Shown here: piece after piece, positions 53,407 through 63,015 of the stretch
How positions within the stretch are numbered: the first letter of the stretch is position 1
Layout of the letters: the number at the start of each line of letters is the position of its first letter
Assembly (NCBI GenBank): GCA_037349315.1
Contig: JBAIAC010000059.1
Span: forward strand, 23,840,501 to 23,904,500
Direction of reading: 5' to 3'
Length of the DNA: 64,000 bases
Origin: Chelydra serpentina
Lineage: Eukaryota > Chordata > Testudines > Chelydridae
The notes under the pieces: model-generated
Databases searched by the model: none
Told to the model about the DNA's origin: nothing
Seen by the model: the letters and a program-made list of their open reading frames with translations, nothing else
Position numbers and translations under genes: made by a program

Positions 53407-53420
53407 CATCTCCCCCCTTC
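53407..53420 (-). promoter_or_regulatory. Polypurine tract
   Basis: On the minus strand gaaggggggagatg directly precedes the TG of the 3' LTR, the position and composition expected for the plus-strand DNA primer. Confidence 0.8.
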
Positions 53421-53871
53421 AGAGAGCCCCCAGGCTCACCCTGTCCCTGCCCCTCCTCGGGCGGACAAATCCGCTCCACAGGGGGAGTGTTGGTGTTCCC
53501 TGTGGGGCCTCCTGCAGGCCCTCCTCGGGGCATCCAGGCCCTTCCCCACATCCCCGATAGGGGCAGGTCTGTCCCATATGCCTCTTGGTGTGGCAGAGAC
53601 CGCAGGCCTGGTCCGGCGGTGTCTGCTGGCCTGGGCATCCCCCCTTGGGGTTCGGTTCCCCAGCCCCCTGGTCCTTGTCTCTCCCAGGCTCCCGAGAGCC
53701 ACACTTCTGGCACTCCTGCCCGGTGGGTCCATTGGTGCCACATAGCCAACACTCCTTAAGGGGCTCGGCTTTCTGTCTAGGAGTTTTCTTTCGCATGACC
53801 CCCTCCTCTCCCCGGCCCAGCGGGGGAGGAGGGGTTTCCTTTCCCTGGTGGGGATTCCACCCCCTCCTCAC
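53419..53871 (-). CDS. Cys-rich downstream frame with a CCHC knuckle
   Basis: This 150-codon frame overlaps the end of the gag-protease frame by 95 bp in another phase. It has ECWLCGTNGPTGQECQKCG (C-x2-C-x9-C-x2-C) and CGLCHTKRHMGQTC, a C-x2-C-x4-H-x4-C zinc knuckle. It reaches the purine tract. It might be reached by frameshifting or be a worn continuation of the polyprotein. I recognise no enzyme in it. Confidence 0.55.
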   Translation of the reverse strand: MRRGWNPHQGKETPPPPLGRGEEGVMRKKTPRQKAEPLKECWLCGTNGPTGQECQKCGSREPGRDKDQGAGEPNPKGGCPGQQTPPDQACGLCHTKRHMGQTCPYRGCGEGPGCPEEGLQEAPQGTPTLPLWSGFVRPRRGRDRVSLGAL

Positions 53872-54670
53872 TCACTTCTGTTCTCTCTATTGGGTGCCCC
53901 CTGGCCCCTTCCTCCGGTTCCTCGTCCCAGTTTCGGGCTTTGCCCGACAGGGGTCCCCAATCGCCTCCCAGTAGGACCGGGTAGGGCAGGTTCTTTACCA
54001 CTCCTACCCCCCACCACTGGAAGCGCCCCTGTACCTTCATGGGTACCCGGGCCATCTGGTACCTCCGGGTGTCCCCATGGACGCACCTCACGGCTACTTT
54101 GGCTCCTGAGATCAGCCAGTGCGGCTTAATTAAACCCTTCCGCACCAGGGAGCGGGTGGAGGCGGAGTCTACTACCCCCTTCCGGGGCTCCCCCCCTAGC
54201 AATACCGATACTGTAGCATGGGGCTGTCCCCTCGACCTCCTCCGTCCCCCAGTCCACCCACAAAAGTCTGCCAGCCCACTCTCCATTTGCAGGCAGTCCT
54301 GTTTTTTGTGGCCCGGGCGCCCGCACTGCCAGCACATCAGCTCCCGACTACGGGCGAGCCCCGGGTCTGTTCCCTTCTTAGGAGCAGAGTCTGGCAGGCT
54401 TCTTCCTGATCCTGCCCCCTTACTGGGCTTCATCCCCCGCCTGGGCCCCTCTGCCTCTACGTATTCTTCTGTTAGGCGGACGGCCTCCACCACCTGGGCC
54501 GGCTGATGTCTTCGGACCCACACCTTGACTGGGTCCGGGAGCCCCAGGAGGAACTGTTCCAAAATGATCTGATCCATAACCTCCTCCATAGTTTGGGCTG
54601 TAGGCCTCAGCCAGCGGGTGGCCCAATCGGTCAGTCTCTGGGCGAATGCCCTGGGCCGCACACCCTCCAT
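53777..54670 (-). CDS. Gag capsid C-part, zinc knuckle and protease-like region
   Basis: The 297-codon frame starts inside the capsid. Residues 7-70 (AFAQRLTDWATRWLRP; ILEQFLLGLPDPVKVWVRRH; VVEAVRLTEEYVEAE) resemble the SCAN domain, a fold known to derive from Gmr1-like Gypsy capsids. CWQCGRPGHKKQDC (113-126) is a CCHC knuckle. VVDSAST (166-172) and LPYPVLLGGDWG (228-239) match an aspartic protease active site and C-terminal strand. A stop at about 54,717-54,719 separates it from the upstream capsid part. No reverse transcriptase follows. Confidence 0.8.
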   Translation of the reverse strand: MEGVRPRAFAQRLTDWATRWLRPTAQTMEEVMDQIILEQFLLGLPDPVKVWVRRHQPAQVVEAVRLTEEYVEAEGPRRGMKPSKGAGSGRSLPDSAPKKGTDPGLARSRELMCWQCGRPGHKKQDCLQMESGLADFCGWTGGRRRSRGQPHATVSVLLGGEPRKGVVDSASTRSLVRKGLIKPHWLISGAKVAVRCVHGDTRRYQMARVPMKVQGRFQWWGVGVVKNLPYPVLLGGDWGPLSGKARNWDEEPEEGARGHPIERTEVSEEGVESPPGKGNPSSPAGPGRGGGHAKENS

Positions 54671-54721
54671 CCAGCGGGCCGCCCGGAACCGCTGTCGGTA
54701 CCTCTCTGCGGAGAGTCCTAC

Positions 54722-55148
54722 TCAGTCCAGAATTGCGGCCTTTACCACCTCATAGTCCCTGGCCTGGGCCTCTCCCAAGGCCATGAATGTGGCTTGGGCC
54801 TCTCCCCACCAAGTACGGGGCGAGCCGCAGGGCCCAGGAGGCCCACTCCCAACCAGCCGCCGTAGCCACCCTTTCGAATGTCCCCAGGAACGCATCAGGG
54901 TCATCCGTGGGGCTCATCTTGCAAAGCCCCCACCCTGGCGTCCTGGTTCCATCCCCGGGTGCCGGACTCACCACCCTCTGTAGGATCTGCTGCTGGGCCA
55001 CCGACTGCTCCCTGATGAACTCCTGGAGGGTCCTTTGCTGGTCCGCCTGCCACGTCATCAGGGCCTGTCTGTCTGCCTGCTGGGCCTGCTGCACCTCTTG
55101 CACCGTGCTCACCAGCCACTTCAAGGGCTCCTCTCTGATAACCACCAC
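54722..55148 (-). pseudogene. Gag N-terminal part, frame-broken
   Basis: It begins near 55,148 with EEPLKWLVSTVQEVQQAQQA, a Gln-rich helical stretch likely to be a coiled coil, then MSPTDDPDAFLGTFERVATA, typical of Gypsy gag before the capsid. A frameshift near 54,850 moves to the frame with EAQARDYEVVKAAILD, ended by the stop at about 54,719. Together with the next frame this was one gag. Confidence 0.75.
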
Positions 55149-55168
55149 TGATAGCGGTGACTAGGGAG

Positions 55169-55186
55169 ATCCCGGACAAGCCCCCA
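55169..55186 (-). promoter_or_regulatory. Primer binding site, tRNA-Pro type
   Basis: On the minus strand tgggggcttgtccgggat lies one base inside the 5' LTR. It differs at one position from the tRNA-Pro primer site known from gammaretroviruses, as I recall it. It fixes the LTR edge and the element's direction. Confidence 0.8.
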
Positions 55187-55187
55187 C

Positions 55188-55648
55188 TGTCACAGGGTCC
55201 ATGCAGGTTTCTCTCTCTCGTCCCTGCGCCCTGTCTTTGGCTGGTGCAATCAAGAGTCCCAACACCTGCTGTTGCCAGTTCACCCAAGTGTCTTTATTTA
55301 TAGTGCTTGTGCAGTTCCCAGATCTCCCAACAGTTAGTGCCCCACAGACCCTCCCCAGGGTCTCCGAGCCCTCTGAGGTTTCCCTCTACTGTAAGGAGAC
55401 AGCTAAACCCCCTTCCTGTCTCCTCCCAGGCTAGCCCCCTCTCTGGGGTTTGCCCTGGGCTTTATAGCCCTCCCGGCTCCGTCCAGCTGCCAGCACTTAG
55501 CTCAGCCTGTTCCTCTGAGCTGGCCCTCGTTAGGGCTTGCAGCTGGACCGCCTGCTGGATACCTGCAGCCCTACCCCTGGCCAGGGAGCAGCCACAGCCT
55601 GCAGTTTGGCAGGGCTTTAAGGGGGGATTTTACCCCTGCCCTGCCACA
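55188..55648 (-). repeat. 5' LTR of the gag-pro element
   Basis: 461 bp, beginning and ending as the left LTR does. The length difference comes mainly from a small indel near 55,591-55,601 (cacagcctgcag against cccacag). Confidence 0.92.
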
Positions 55649-56682
55649 TTGAGCCAGACACACTAACCTGCTGCAACACAGACCCAGGTCTGAACCATGC
55701 CCCCAAAGCTGCAGACTTAACTGAAAACAGCTCAGCAAGTACTCCTGTCTTCAGCACCCAGACACCGAGCTCCCAATGGGATCCACACTCCAAATAAATC
55801 TGTTTTACTCTGTATAAAGCTTATATAGGGTAAACTTGTGAATTGTCCACCCTCTATAACACAGAGAGATATGCACAGCTGTTTGCTCCCCCAGGTATTA
55901 ATCACTTACTCTGGGTTTGTTAGTAAAGAAACGTGATTTTATTAAGTATAAAAAGTAGGATTCAAGTGGTTTCAAGTAATAACAGACAGAACAAAGTATG
56001 TTACCAAGCAAAATAAAACAAAACATGCAAGTCTAAGTCTATTACATTAGGAAACTGAATACAGGTAAATCTCACCCTCAAAGATGTTCCAATAAACTTC
56101 TTTCACAGACTAGACTCCTTCTTAGTCTGGGCCCAATCCTTTCCCCTGGTACAGACCTTGTTAGTTCCAGCTCAGGTGGTAACTAGGGGATTTCTCATGA
56201 GTGGCCCCCCTTGTTCTGCTCCACCCCCTTTTTTAGCTTTGGCCCAAGATGAGAACCCTTTGTCTCTCTGGATCCCCACCCCTCCGTCTAAATGGAAAAG
56301 CACCAGGTTTAAGATGGATTCCAGTGAGACCCCAGCCTTCATTCTTCCAGGGCTGGCCTGCATGTCCCCAGGAAGGTTTGCAAGTAAACAGAGCCATTCA
56401 CAACCAATTGTCCTAGTCAATGGGAGCCATCAAGCTTCCAAACCACCATTAATGGCCCACACTTTGCATAATTACAATAGGACTTCAGAGTAATACTTCA
56501 TATTTCTAGCTTCTGATACAAGAATGATACATTCATACAAATAGGATGAACACACTCAGTAGATTATAAGCTTTGTAATGATACCTTACAAGAGACCTTT
56601 TGCATAAAGCATATTCCAGTTACATTATATTTATACTCATAGGCATATTTCCATAAAACATATGGAGTGCAACATTACATCT

Positions 56683-57160
56683 GTATTCTGCAGAAAGTTT
56701 AACCTACATCCTGTGGCAAGGTCCTTTAGATTTCTGTGGCACGTTTGTACATCAGACTGGAAATTCTCAGGCTGCTTCAGAGAAATTAAAATTGTGGTTT
56801 ATTAAATACAAGAACAAATAATGCTTTCACTATAGAATTCATGGTGTTATTTATTCTAACATTGAACTCAGGTTCATTGTGCCCTCACTTTTCAATGCGT
56901 CTCACAGAGATTTTTGTACTGGCAATTCATAACCGCGTTATAGCAATCGTCATAGGGGAAGCTGGAGGTTTGGGCAGCTGCACAGATGGCATTTGGGGAT
57001 TCTGGCACCCAAGAAAGGCAGCATTTCTATGAACTCCCATGTAGATTTTTACAGCCCTTTATTTTTAAAGCTCACCTCACATGGCAGCACCTGTTGCCTG
57101 CAATACAGCGTGTATGTCAATAGCTGCAAGAGAGGAACAGGTCACCTCACGTCTCTCTTT
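56683..57160. other. Intergenic stretch with nothing recognised
   Basis: No gene or repeat of known type was seen. Confidence 0.45.
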
Positions 57161-57488
57161 GGCTACATCTATACCTGGAGCTAGGGCTGTGATTCCCAAC
57201 TCACGTAGACATACTCATGCTAACTCTCCTCAGGTTACCATGCTAAAATAATAGTGCAGCCACTGTAGCACAGGCAGTGGTGATCGATGGAACAGGCTTG
57301 CCACACCAAGTACATACCCACAGGTCCAGGTGTGTTTGTCGGCAGGGCAGCTAGCCTGTGCCGCCATTTGCCACTGCCTGTGCTACCACAGCCATATGAC
57401 TATTTTTAGCGTGCTAGTTCAATGAGAGATAGTGTGAACATGCGCACAAGCTGGGAATCATACACCCATTCCATGTGTAGATGTAGCC
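57161..57488. mobile_element. Foldback MITE
   Basis: The ends ggctacatctatac and gtgtagatgtagcc are inverted with one mismatch. Pairing continues with gattcccaactc and gctgggaatc, and with tagcacaggcagtgg and ccactgcctgtgcta. TTT flanks both sides. It is 328 bp and non-coding. The small duplication suits a Harbinger-like or related superfamily, but the class is not certain. Confidence 0.75.
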
Positions 57489-57904
57489 TTTGATACAACA
57501 GGGATGTACATTTTCCCAAAAACCCATCTGGCTTGCTCTATGTAGCTCCCTTCCTGCTATTCTGATTCAGCCATCTTGTTAGAAAACCCTAAGTTATAGC
57601 TTAAATACTGGACCGTGTGGAGAGTTCCCACGGGCATCTCATCCTTGGAGTCACTCCAGTTAGGAGCAGTGATGGAAGTCAATGCACGGGCTGCTTGCTG
57701 CCTCACCATCTCTTACAAATCAATAGGACAGCTCAGTGTAACTCTGATTGGTTTCTGCTGGCTTCTAAAACAAAAGAACATGGTAAGCACCACTAGAGGG
57801 TTCACAAGCTATTTAAAGGTATAAATTTCACCACAACCACAGGCATGGTAATAGGACCACACTTGTGAGCTGCTGTGGCAGGGGAATAAGCCCTGTAAGT
57901 AAGA

Positions 57905-58135
57905 CATACTGAGACTGAAATGAGCTACACTGCCATAAAATACCCAGGGCTGGCACACGTCAGCTGATCTGGGCTCAGAGGCTCGGGCTGCGAGGCTATG
58001 AATAGCAGCATAAATGTCCAGGCTCAGACACCCAAGCTCGGACATCTACGCTGCAATCTTGTAGCCACACAGTGCAAATTCAAGTCAGCGGACATGGGCC
58101 AGCAATGCATGATTTGTTGCAGGGTAGACATACCC
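57905..58135. mobile_element. Degraded Harbinger-like MITE
   Basis: The right end is tgttgcagggtagacatacc, with inner blocks cacgtcagctgatctgggct, gacacccaagctcggacatc and aagtcagcggacatgggcc arranged as an inverted pair. The left end, near agacatactgagactg, is eroded. Confidence 0.6.
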
Positions 58136-59287
58136 GTTTGTTATCTCACCCCCATACCCTCAGCCCTAAGGCATGTGAAGATGTAGCAGACCTCCCCTGG
58201 ATAGTTCTGGATGCTGGTCCATTATGGTTCTCCTCAGCCTGGCAAGGCCATGGGATGTTTTTGGTTCTCCCGCCAATTCAAAATCTTCTCCTTCTCGGCA
58301 GGGAAAAAAATAAAAATACAAGAGTCCAAACAAACAGGCCTTCTGCAACTAAGTTCTTTAGTCCTCAATGTAGAGGTTTTTGTTCTCCCCAGCGCTGACC
58401 ACAGTCCCCATTACAGGATTCAATAGTCTTTTGCCCGCCTAAGGTTATCTATCCTTTTTTCCTTCAGTGCAGAATCCACTGCACTCCCTCTCCATGTGGC
58501 ATCACAGGCTCCCCATAGATACTGCCTCTACTACAAGTACCAGCCCCAGGACTTAGAGTAATGGGGCAGTATTCTATCCTGAGCTCAAGATGGCCCTCCT
58601 CCAACTTTTTCCCAGGGGCACCGCCCACAACACCTGTCTCTGGTTAGGCTCTTTTTCTGTTAAGGCCACCTCCAACCTCCATAGGACCTTTTCCTGGCTC
58701 CCTTTACACAGCAAACCCCATAGGTTCTACCCAAATCCTGGCATCCTTGTCATTCAAGAGCCATTTAACACACTGCTCCTCTCTCCAACTATGCTACTTC
58801 ACACTATATACTCTTATATCCTGCTTCTCAAGCAGGCCTTGCTCCTTCCCAGCCACTTGCTCTCTGAAGGCCTGACCTTAAAGGAACTGTTACCTTGTAA
58901 TAATAGCATTAGCCAAGCCTTTCCTGTACAAAGGTATTTTGTTAGCTGAAGGTAACAGGTAGATGGAGTGTCCTAAGGTGATGCTGGAAGGTTTTACCAC
59001 TGCCATTGGGTTGGGAGTGCAGTTGTTCTGCTTATGACTGTCTCTACTTACTTATTTCCCCTTCAACAGCAACCTCTCCCTACTGTAAAGCAGGAGAAGA
59101 ATGGACTTCAAAGCTTATGGAGGGAGAAGACCTGCACCAGTAAGAAGGATAACTTCAGCTCCCTCTTCAGCCTACTTCCCCCATCCACTAGAACTCATCT
59201 TTTATTACCTCTCTGATACTGCCTGAACTTGAGGCTTAGCAAATCAGTATTTTTCTCCTTGCACCCCTGCCCGGTACCACTCGGTAT
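58136..59287. other. Intergenic stretch with nothing recognised
   Basis: No family match was seen for the open frames in this interval. The base composition is ordinary. Confidence 0.45.
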
Positions 59288-59594
59288 CAGTAGCGTAGCC
59301 GGGGGGGAGCAGAGGGAGCGGCCGCTCCCCCACTGAGCGGAAGCGGCGCCCTTTTTGTGCTCCGACGCCTTTTGCTCCAACGCTGCAGCCAGAGCGAAGC
59401 AATTTTTTTTTGTTACCGACGCCTTTTGCTCCTGTGCCGCAGCCAGAGCGGAGCATTTTTTTTTGCTCCCGGTGCTTTTTGCTCCTGTGCTGCAGCCAGA
59501 GCGGAGCATTTTTTTTTGCTCCCGGTGCTTTTTGCTCCTGGCCCCTTTTTTTTAGCTCCGCTCCCCCTGTGCTCTAAACCTGGCTACTCCACTG
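59288..59594. mobile_element. Non-autonomous hAT element with internal tandem repeat
   Basis: The ends cagtagcgtagcc and ggctactccactg are inverted with two mismatches. Flanks CTCGGTAT and CACGGTAT (59,280-59,287; 59,595-59,602) form an 8-bp duplication with one mismatch. Inside, a unit of about 53-58 bp containing ttttgctcctgtgc, gcagccagagcggagca and a T run is repeated three to four times (59,353-59,550). Confidence 0.88.
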
Positions 59595-59981
59595 CACGGT
59601 ATAATAAAACCCAACTGCTAGTCCTCCTGGACCATCAGCAGATTCCAGCCCCTCATTTGCCAAAACCTGCAGAGAAGGAGTAAATTCTGAATCACCTTTT
59701 TGCAAGCTTCAGCCTTGTCCATCTAGCACCACCCTGGGTTGCTACATCTATCCATTCTCACTGTAATCTTCCCCATCCCTTTGCAGGCTTACTTTTGATC
59801 CCCTCCAAATTTGCTCCCAACCACACATCTTAGATCACCTGACAATTCACACTTCCTTTCCCCATTACTTCAGCTGCGCTGGTTTAGGTGAGACTCATGC
59901 ATTGCATGATGACATCAGAGATGATGTACTGGGAGGGAACCCGTGCTAGTTTTGACACAAGCCATCTCAGTAATTAGCCAC
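59595..59981. other. Spacer between mobile elements
   Basis: Nothing recognised. Confidence 0.4.
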
Positions 59982-59990
59982 CATGGTAAG

Positions 59991-61180
59991 CAACAGAGGG
60001 GTAGCCGTGTTAGTCTGTATCCACAAAAACGAGGAGTCCGGTGGCACCTTAAAGACTAACAGATTTATTTGGGCATAAGCTTTCATGGGTAAAAAACTCA
60101 CTTTTTCAGATATGCATGGAATGAAAATTACAGAAGGGAGTTACCTTACAAGTGGAGAACCAGTATTGAAAGGCCAATTCAGTCAGGGTGAATGTGGTCC
60201 ACTCCCAATAATTGATGAGGAGGTGTCAATACCAAGAGAGGGAACATTTCTTTTGTAGTGAGCCAGCCACTCCCAGTCCCTATTCAAGCCCAAAATAACA
60301 GTGTTAAGTTTGCAAATGAACTGTAGCTCTGCAGTTTCTCTTTGAACTCTGTTTTTTGAAGTTTTTTTGTTGAAGGATGGCTACTTTTAAATTTGTTATT
60401 GAGTGTCCAGGGAGATTGAAGTGTTCTCCTACTGGCTTTTGTATGCTACAATTCCTGATGTCCGATTTGTGTCCATTTATTCTTTTAAGTAGAGTCTGTC
60501 CGGTTTGGACAATGTACATGGCAGAGGAGCCTTGCTGGGACATGGTGGCATATATCACATTAGTAGATGTGCAGGTGAATGAGCTCCTGATGGTGTGGCT
60601 GTTGTGGTTGGGTCCTCTGATGGTGTCGCTAGAGTAGATATGGGGACAGAGTAGGCAACGGGGTTTGTTACGGGGATTGGTTCTTAACTTCTATAAATTT
60701 GATTCTAAACATTAACTTTAATAAAAATTTTATTTCTGTGGTGTGGTGTGGTGTGTAGTTGCTGGTGAGTATTTGTTTCAGGTTGGGGGGCTCTAAGCGA
60801 GGACTGGCCTGCCTCCCAAGGTCTGTGAGAGTGAGGGACTGTTTTCCAGGATAGGTTATAGATCGTTGATGATGTGCTGGAGAGGTTTTAGCTGGGGGAT
60901 GTACTCACTACAAAAAGTGGCTGGCTCCAAAAGTGGCTGGCTCGCTACAAAAGCAATTTTCCCTCTCTGGGTACTGACACCTCCTCATCAATTATTGTGA
61001 GTGGACCACATCCACCCTGACTGAACTGACCTTGTCAACACTTGTTCTCCACTTGTAAGGTAACCCCCTTCTGTAATGTTCACTCCATGCATCTGAAGAA
61101 GTGGGTTTTTCTACCCATGAAAGCTTATGCCCAAACAAATCTGTTAGTCTTTAAAGTGCCACCGGACTCCTCGTTGTTTT
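59991..61180 (-). mobile_element. Penelope-like element with inverted ends
   Basis: The left 60,001-60,262 and right 60,955-61,180 parts are inverted copies: gcataagctttcatgggt with acccatgaaagcttatgc, and gaggaggtgtcaataccaag with gtactgacacctcctcatc. The 9-bp repeat CATGGTAAG flanks the element (59,982-59,990; 61,181-61,189). The middle holds an endonuclease remnant on the minus strand and a (GGTGT) run near 60,738-60,756. The reverse transcriptase is missing, so the copy is truncated. Confidence 0.85.
60304..60558 (-). pseudogene. GIY-YIG endonuclease remnant of a Penelope-like element
   Basis: The 84-codon frame has YIVQTGQTLLKRINGHKSDI at residues 15-34, and PVGEHFNLPGHSITNLKV. This fits the GIY-YIG nuclease of Penelope-like elements, where the second half of the signature, an Arg and a His are spaced this way. 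Upstream, still in frame, CTSTNVIYA precedes the Met, the usual Cys-x3-NV(V/I)Y block. The Cys pair that follows in family members is lost. The frame ends early, so it is a fragment. Confidence 0.75.
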
Positions 61181-61189
61181 CATGGTAAG

Positions 61190-61789
61190 AAAGCATCTGA
61201 AAACCAGGCAATAATGAACTGGATTGGTGTGAAAGTTTTCTCAGGCTGCTGTGCGCCTTGTTGGATGTGAGAGGAGTGCCTGTATGCAGGTCCTGTCCCA
61301 GCCAACCCCACCAAGCCACTTTGCCTTAGAAGTGATAATAGGATCAGTGTTAGAAATGAGATTAGAGAACTGAATTTGAACATTTTGTTACAACTAAATG
61401 GATTAACTGGTAGGTTTAGTGATGCTAAGCAGCCATGTTTCCCCCTGAAACATAACTATAAAATCATTGTTTAGAAGCTCTCCTCCCATATTTTGCAAAG
61501 CTGCTTAGTTTACACATTTTTAATAAGACATTGGGCTAAATATTAATAATTAAAATTCTTTAAAGGGCTCTTTCTCCCCTAGTGGTTACAGGACAAAGCC
61601 TTTAGTAGGGGATTGAGGTTAAATTGAAGGTGCTGTGTTGCCAGCTAACCTTGCTGTACAGCTGGTTTTAACTGCTAATTTAGAGCAAACTGCACTCAGC
61701 TGGTGGACTTTTTGTATGATAGCAGCTAATTATAAGAACCCTTAGAGGCTGGTTCCTTTTATACCTGTGTTTACCAAGAGCAACTCTGA
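61190..61789. other. Intergenic stretch with nothing recognised
   Basis: No gene or repeat was assigned. Confidence 0.4.
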
Positions 61790-62400
61790 TGTGGTCTACA
61801 CATACAAAGTTCAACTTAAATCAGTTTAAAAGAAATTTAATTAACCAATTTAACCCCCTGTATGAATCATAGAATCTTAGAATGTCAGGGTTGGAAGGGA
61901 CCTTAGTAGGTCATCTAGTCCAACCCCCTGCTCCAAGCAGGACCAATCCCCACTCTATGGACACTCTTATATTGGTTTAAACAGATAAAGCTGGTTTTAA
62001 CCAATATGAGTATGCAGTTGTGATGGCCACCCCCACTAGGGATTGAATCAGGGACATTCAGAGCTAAAAATCACAAGCTGCTAACAGCTTGAACTAAAGT
62101 TTGTCACAGTTTGTACCCTCTATTGATAGGCATAAAAGGGGACTTGTAACACATGCTGACCAGTGAGTTATACATGCACAAAGTTGCATCAGTTTAACTA
62201 AATTGGCTTAAAATCTTTAGCTAAATTGGTGCCGCTTTCTGTGCGGACCAGACCTCTGTTAAAGTCAGTGCAGTTACATGAAGCCTACATTGCTATCAGG
62301 CACACTTTTCAACCACAAGCAAAGGTGAGTGGAGTACTTACACCAACGGAACTAAATCTATTTCCAAACTAGTACAACTTTCTTCTGAAGACAAGGCCTG
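61790..62400. mobile_element. Old MITE with a CR1 tail inserted
   Basis: Blocks tgtggtctacacatacaaag and cttaaatcagtttaaaagaa on the left relate to inverted forms (tttaactaaattggcttaaa; tgtgcggaccagacctctg) on the right. The interval is interrupted by a CR1 tail at 61,864-61,957. The outer ends are approximate. Confidence 0.5.
61864..61957 (-). mobile_element. CR1 LINE 3' end
   Basis: gaatcatagaatcttagaat, gtcagggttggaagggacct and ctagtccaaccccctgctcc match the 49,752 copy's 3'UTR on the same strand. Only about 95 bp are kept. Confidence 0.88.
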
Positions 62401-62419
62401 TAAGGAGAATCTCTTTCTG

Positions 62420-62575
62420 TCTCAGGTTCTTACATAGCCCCATCATGGTAGAATCTGAGCCTCGCACAATCTTTACTGTATTTATCCTCACAACACACCT
62501 CCATGAGGTAGGGGAGTGGTTTCATCTCCATTTTACAGATGGGGAATGGAGGGACAGCGAGATTAAGGCCCCAAT
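62420..62575 (+). mobile_element. MIR-like SINE
   Basis: catggtagaatctgagcctc, cacacctccatgaggtaggg and catctccattttacagatgg follow the order of the MIR type seen at 29,607. Confidence 0.55.
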
Positions 62576-62649
62576 ACACAAAGGGACACTAAATCTCCGA
62601 TTTACTCTCCACTGCAATCCACAAAACTCCAACTCAGCTGCCACATAAC

Positions 62650-63007
62650 CAGGGCCATAACGAGGGCGAGGCCATTGAGGCACTCGCCTCGGGGTGCACT
62701 GCTGGCAGGGGCGCCCCGTCCTCCCCCGCCGCTGAAGCCACCCCAGCTTACCTGCGGGAGGTCCGCCGGTCCGTGTGCAGAAGACCCCCTCCGCTGAAAT
62801 GCCGCCGAAGCCGTGGCTCCGGCGGACCTCCCGCAGGTAAGCGGAAGCGACTTCGGCGGCTGCTAAAAATACCCTCTGCCGAACTGCCGCCGAAGCCACT
62901 TCCGCTTGCTTGCGAGAGGTCCGCCGGTCCCGCGGCTTCGGCGGAGGGGAGGACTAGGAATTTCTGTGCCCCTGCCTCGGGTGCAGAAATTCCTAGTTAC
63001 GGCTCTG
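62650..63007. mobile_element. Non-autonomous hAT element, exact duplication
   Basis: The ends cagggccataac and gttacggctctg are inverted relatives, and the exact 8-bp repeat CACATAAC flanks it (62,642-62,649 and 63,008-63,015). Inside, gaaatgccgccgaagccg and cttcggcgg blocks repeat, with gtccgccggtcc twice. It is 358 bp and non-coding; the GC-rich open frames here are by-products. Confidence 0.92.
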
Positions 63008-63015
63008 CACATAAC

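Larger units (their letters stand above)
52952..55648 (-). mobile_element. LTR retroelement with gag-protease only (Gypsy-type)
   Basis: Two LTRs (52,952-53,406 and 55,188-55,648) in the same orientation enclose a 1.78-kb interior. A perfect 5-bp duplication TTGAG flanks the whole (52,947-52,951 and 55,649-55,653). Reading leftwards: primer site, gag with a SCAN-like capsid and CCHC knuckle, protease-like region, second Cys-rich region, purine tract, LTR. No reverse transcriptase or integrase is present, so it depends on another element. By my hand alignment the LTRs differ at roughly 16 positions, a moderate age. Confidence 0.93.
52843..56682 (-). mobile_element. Older LTR element hosting the Gypsy insertion
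   Basis: The left part (about 52,843-52,951, aaacctcctggggactgtca and tgaaattacctctgagcctg) continues at 55,649 (gccagacacactaacctgct) through tgattttattaagtataaaa and accttttgcataaagcat to an end near gtgcaacattaca at about 56,681. Removing the nested element leaves one uninterrupted sequence of about 1.1 kb of a type common as LTRs in turtles. The class is by resemblance only; boundaries are approximate. Confidence 0.5.

Noticed and set aside
53071..53745. A 224-codon + strand open frame in the Gypsy element
   Set aside because: It is antisense to the LTR and the Cys-rich frame and has no domain match; the element's signals all point to the minus strand.
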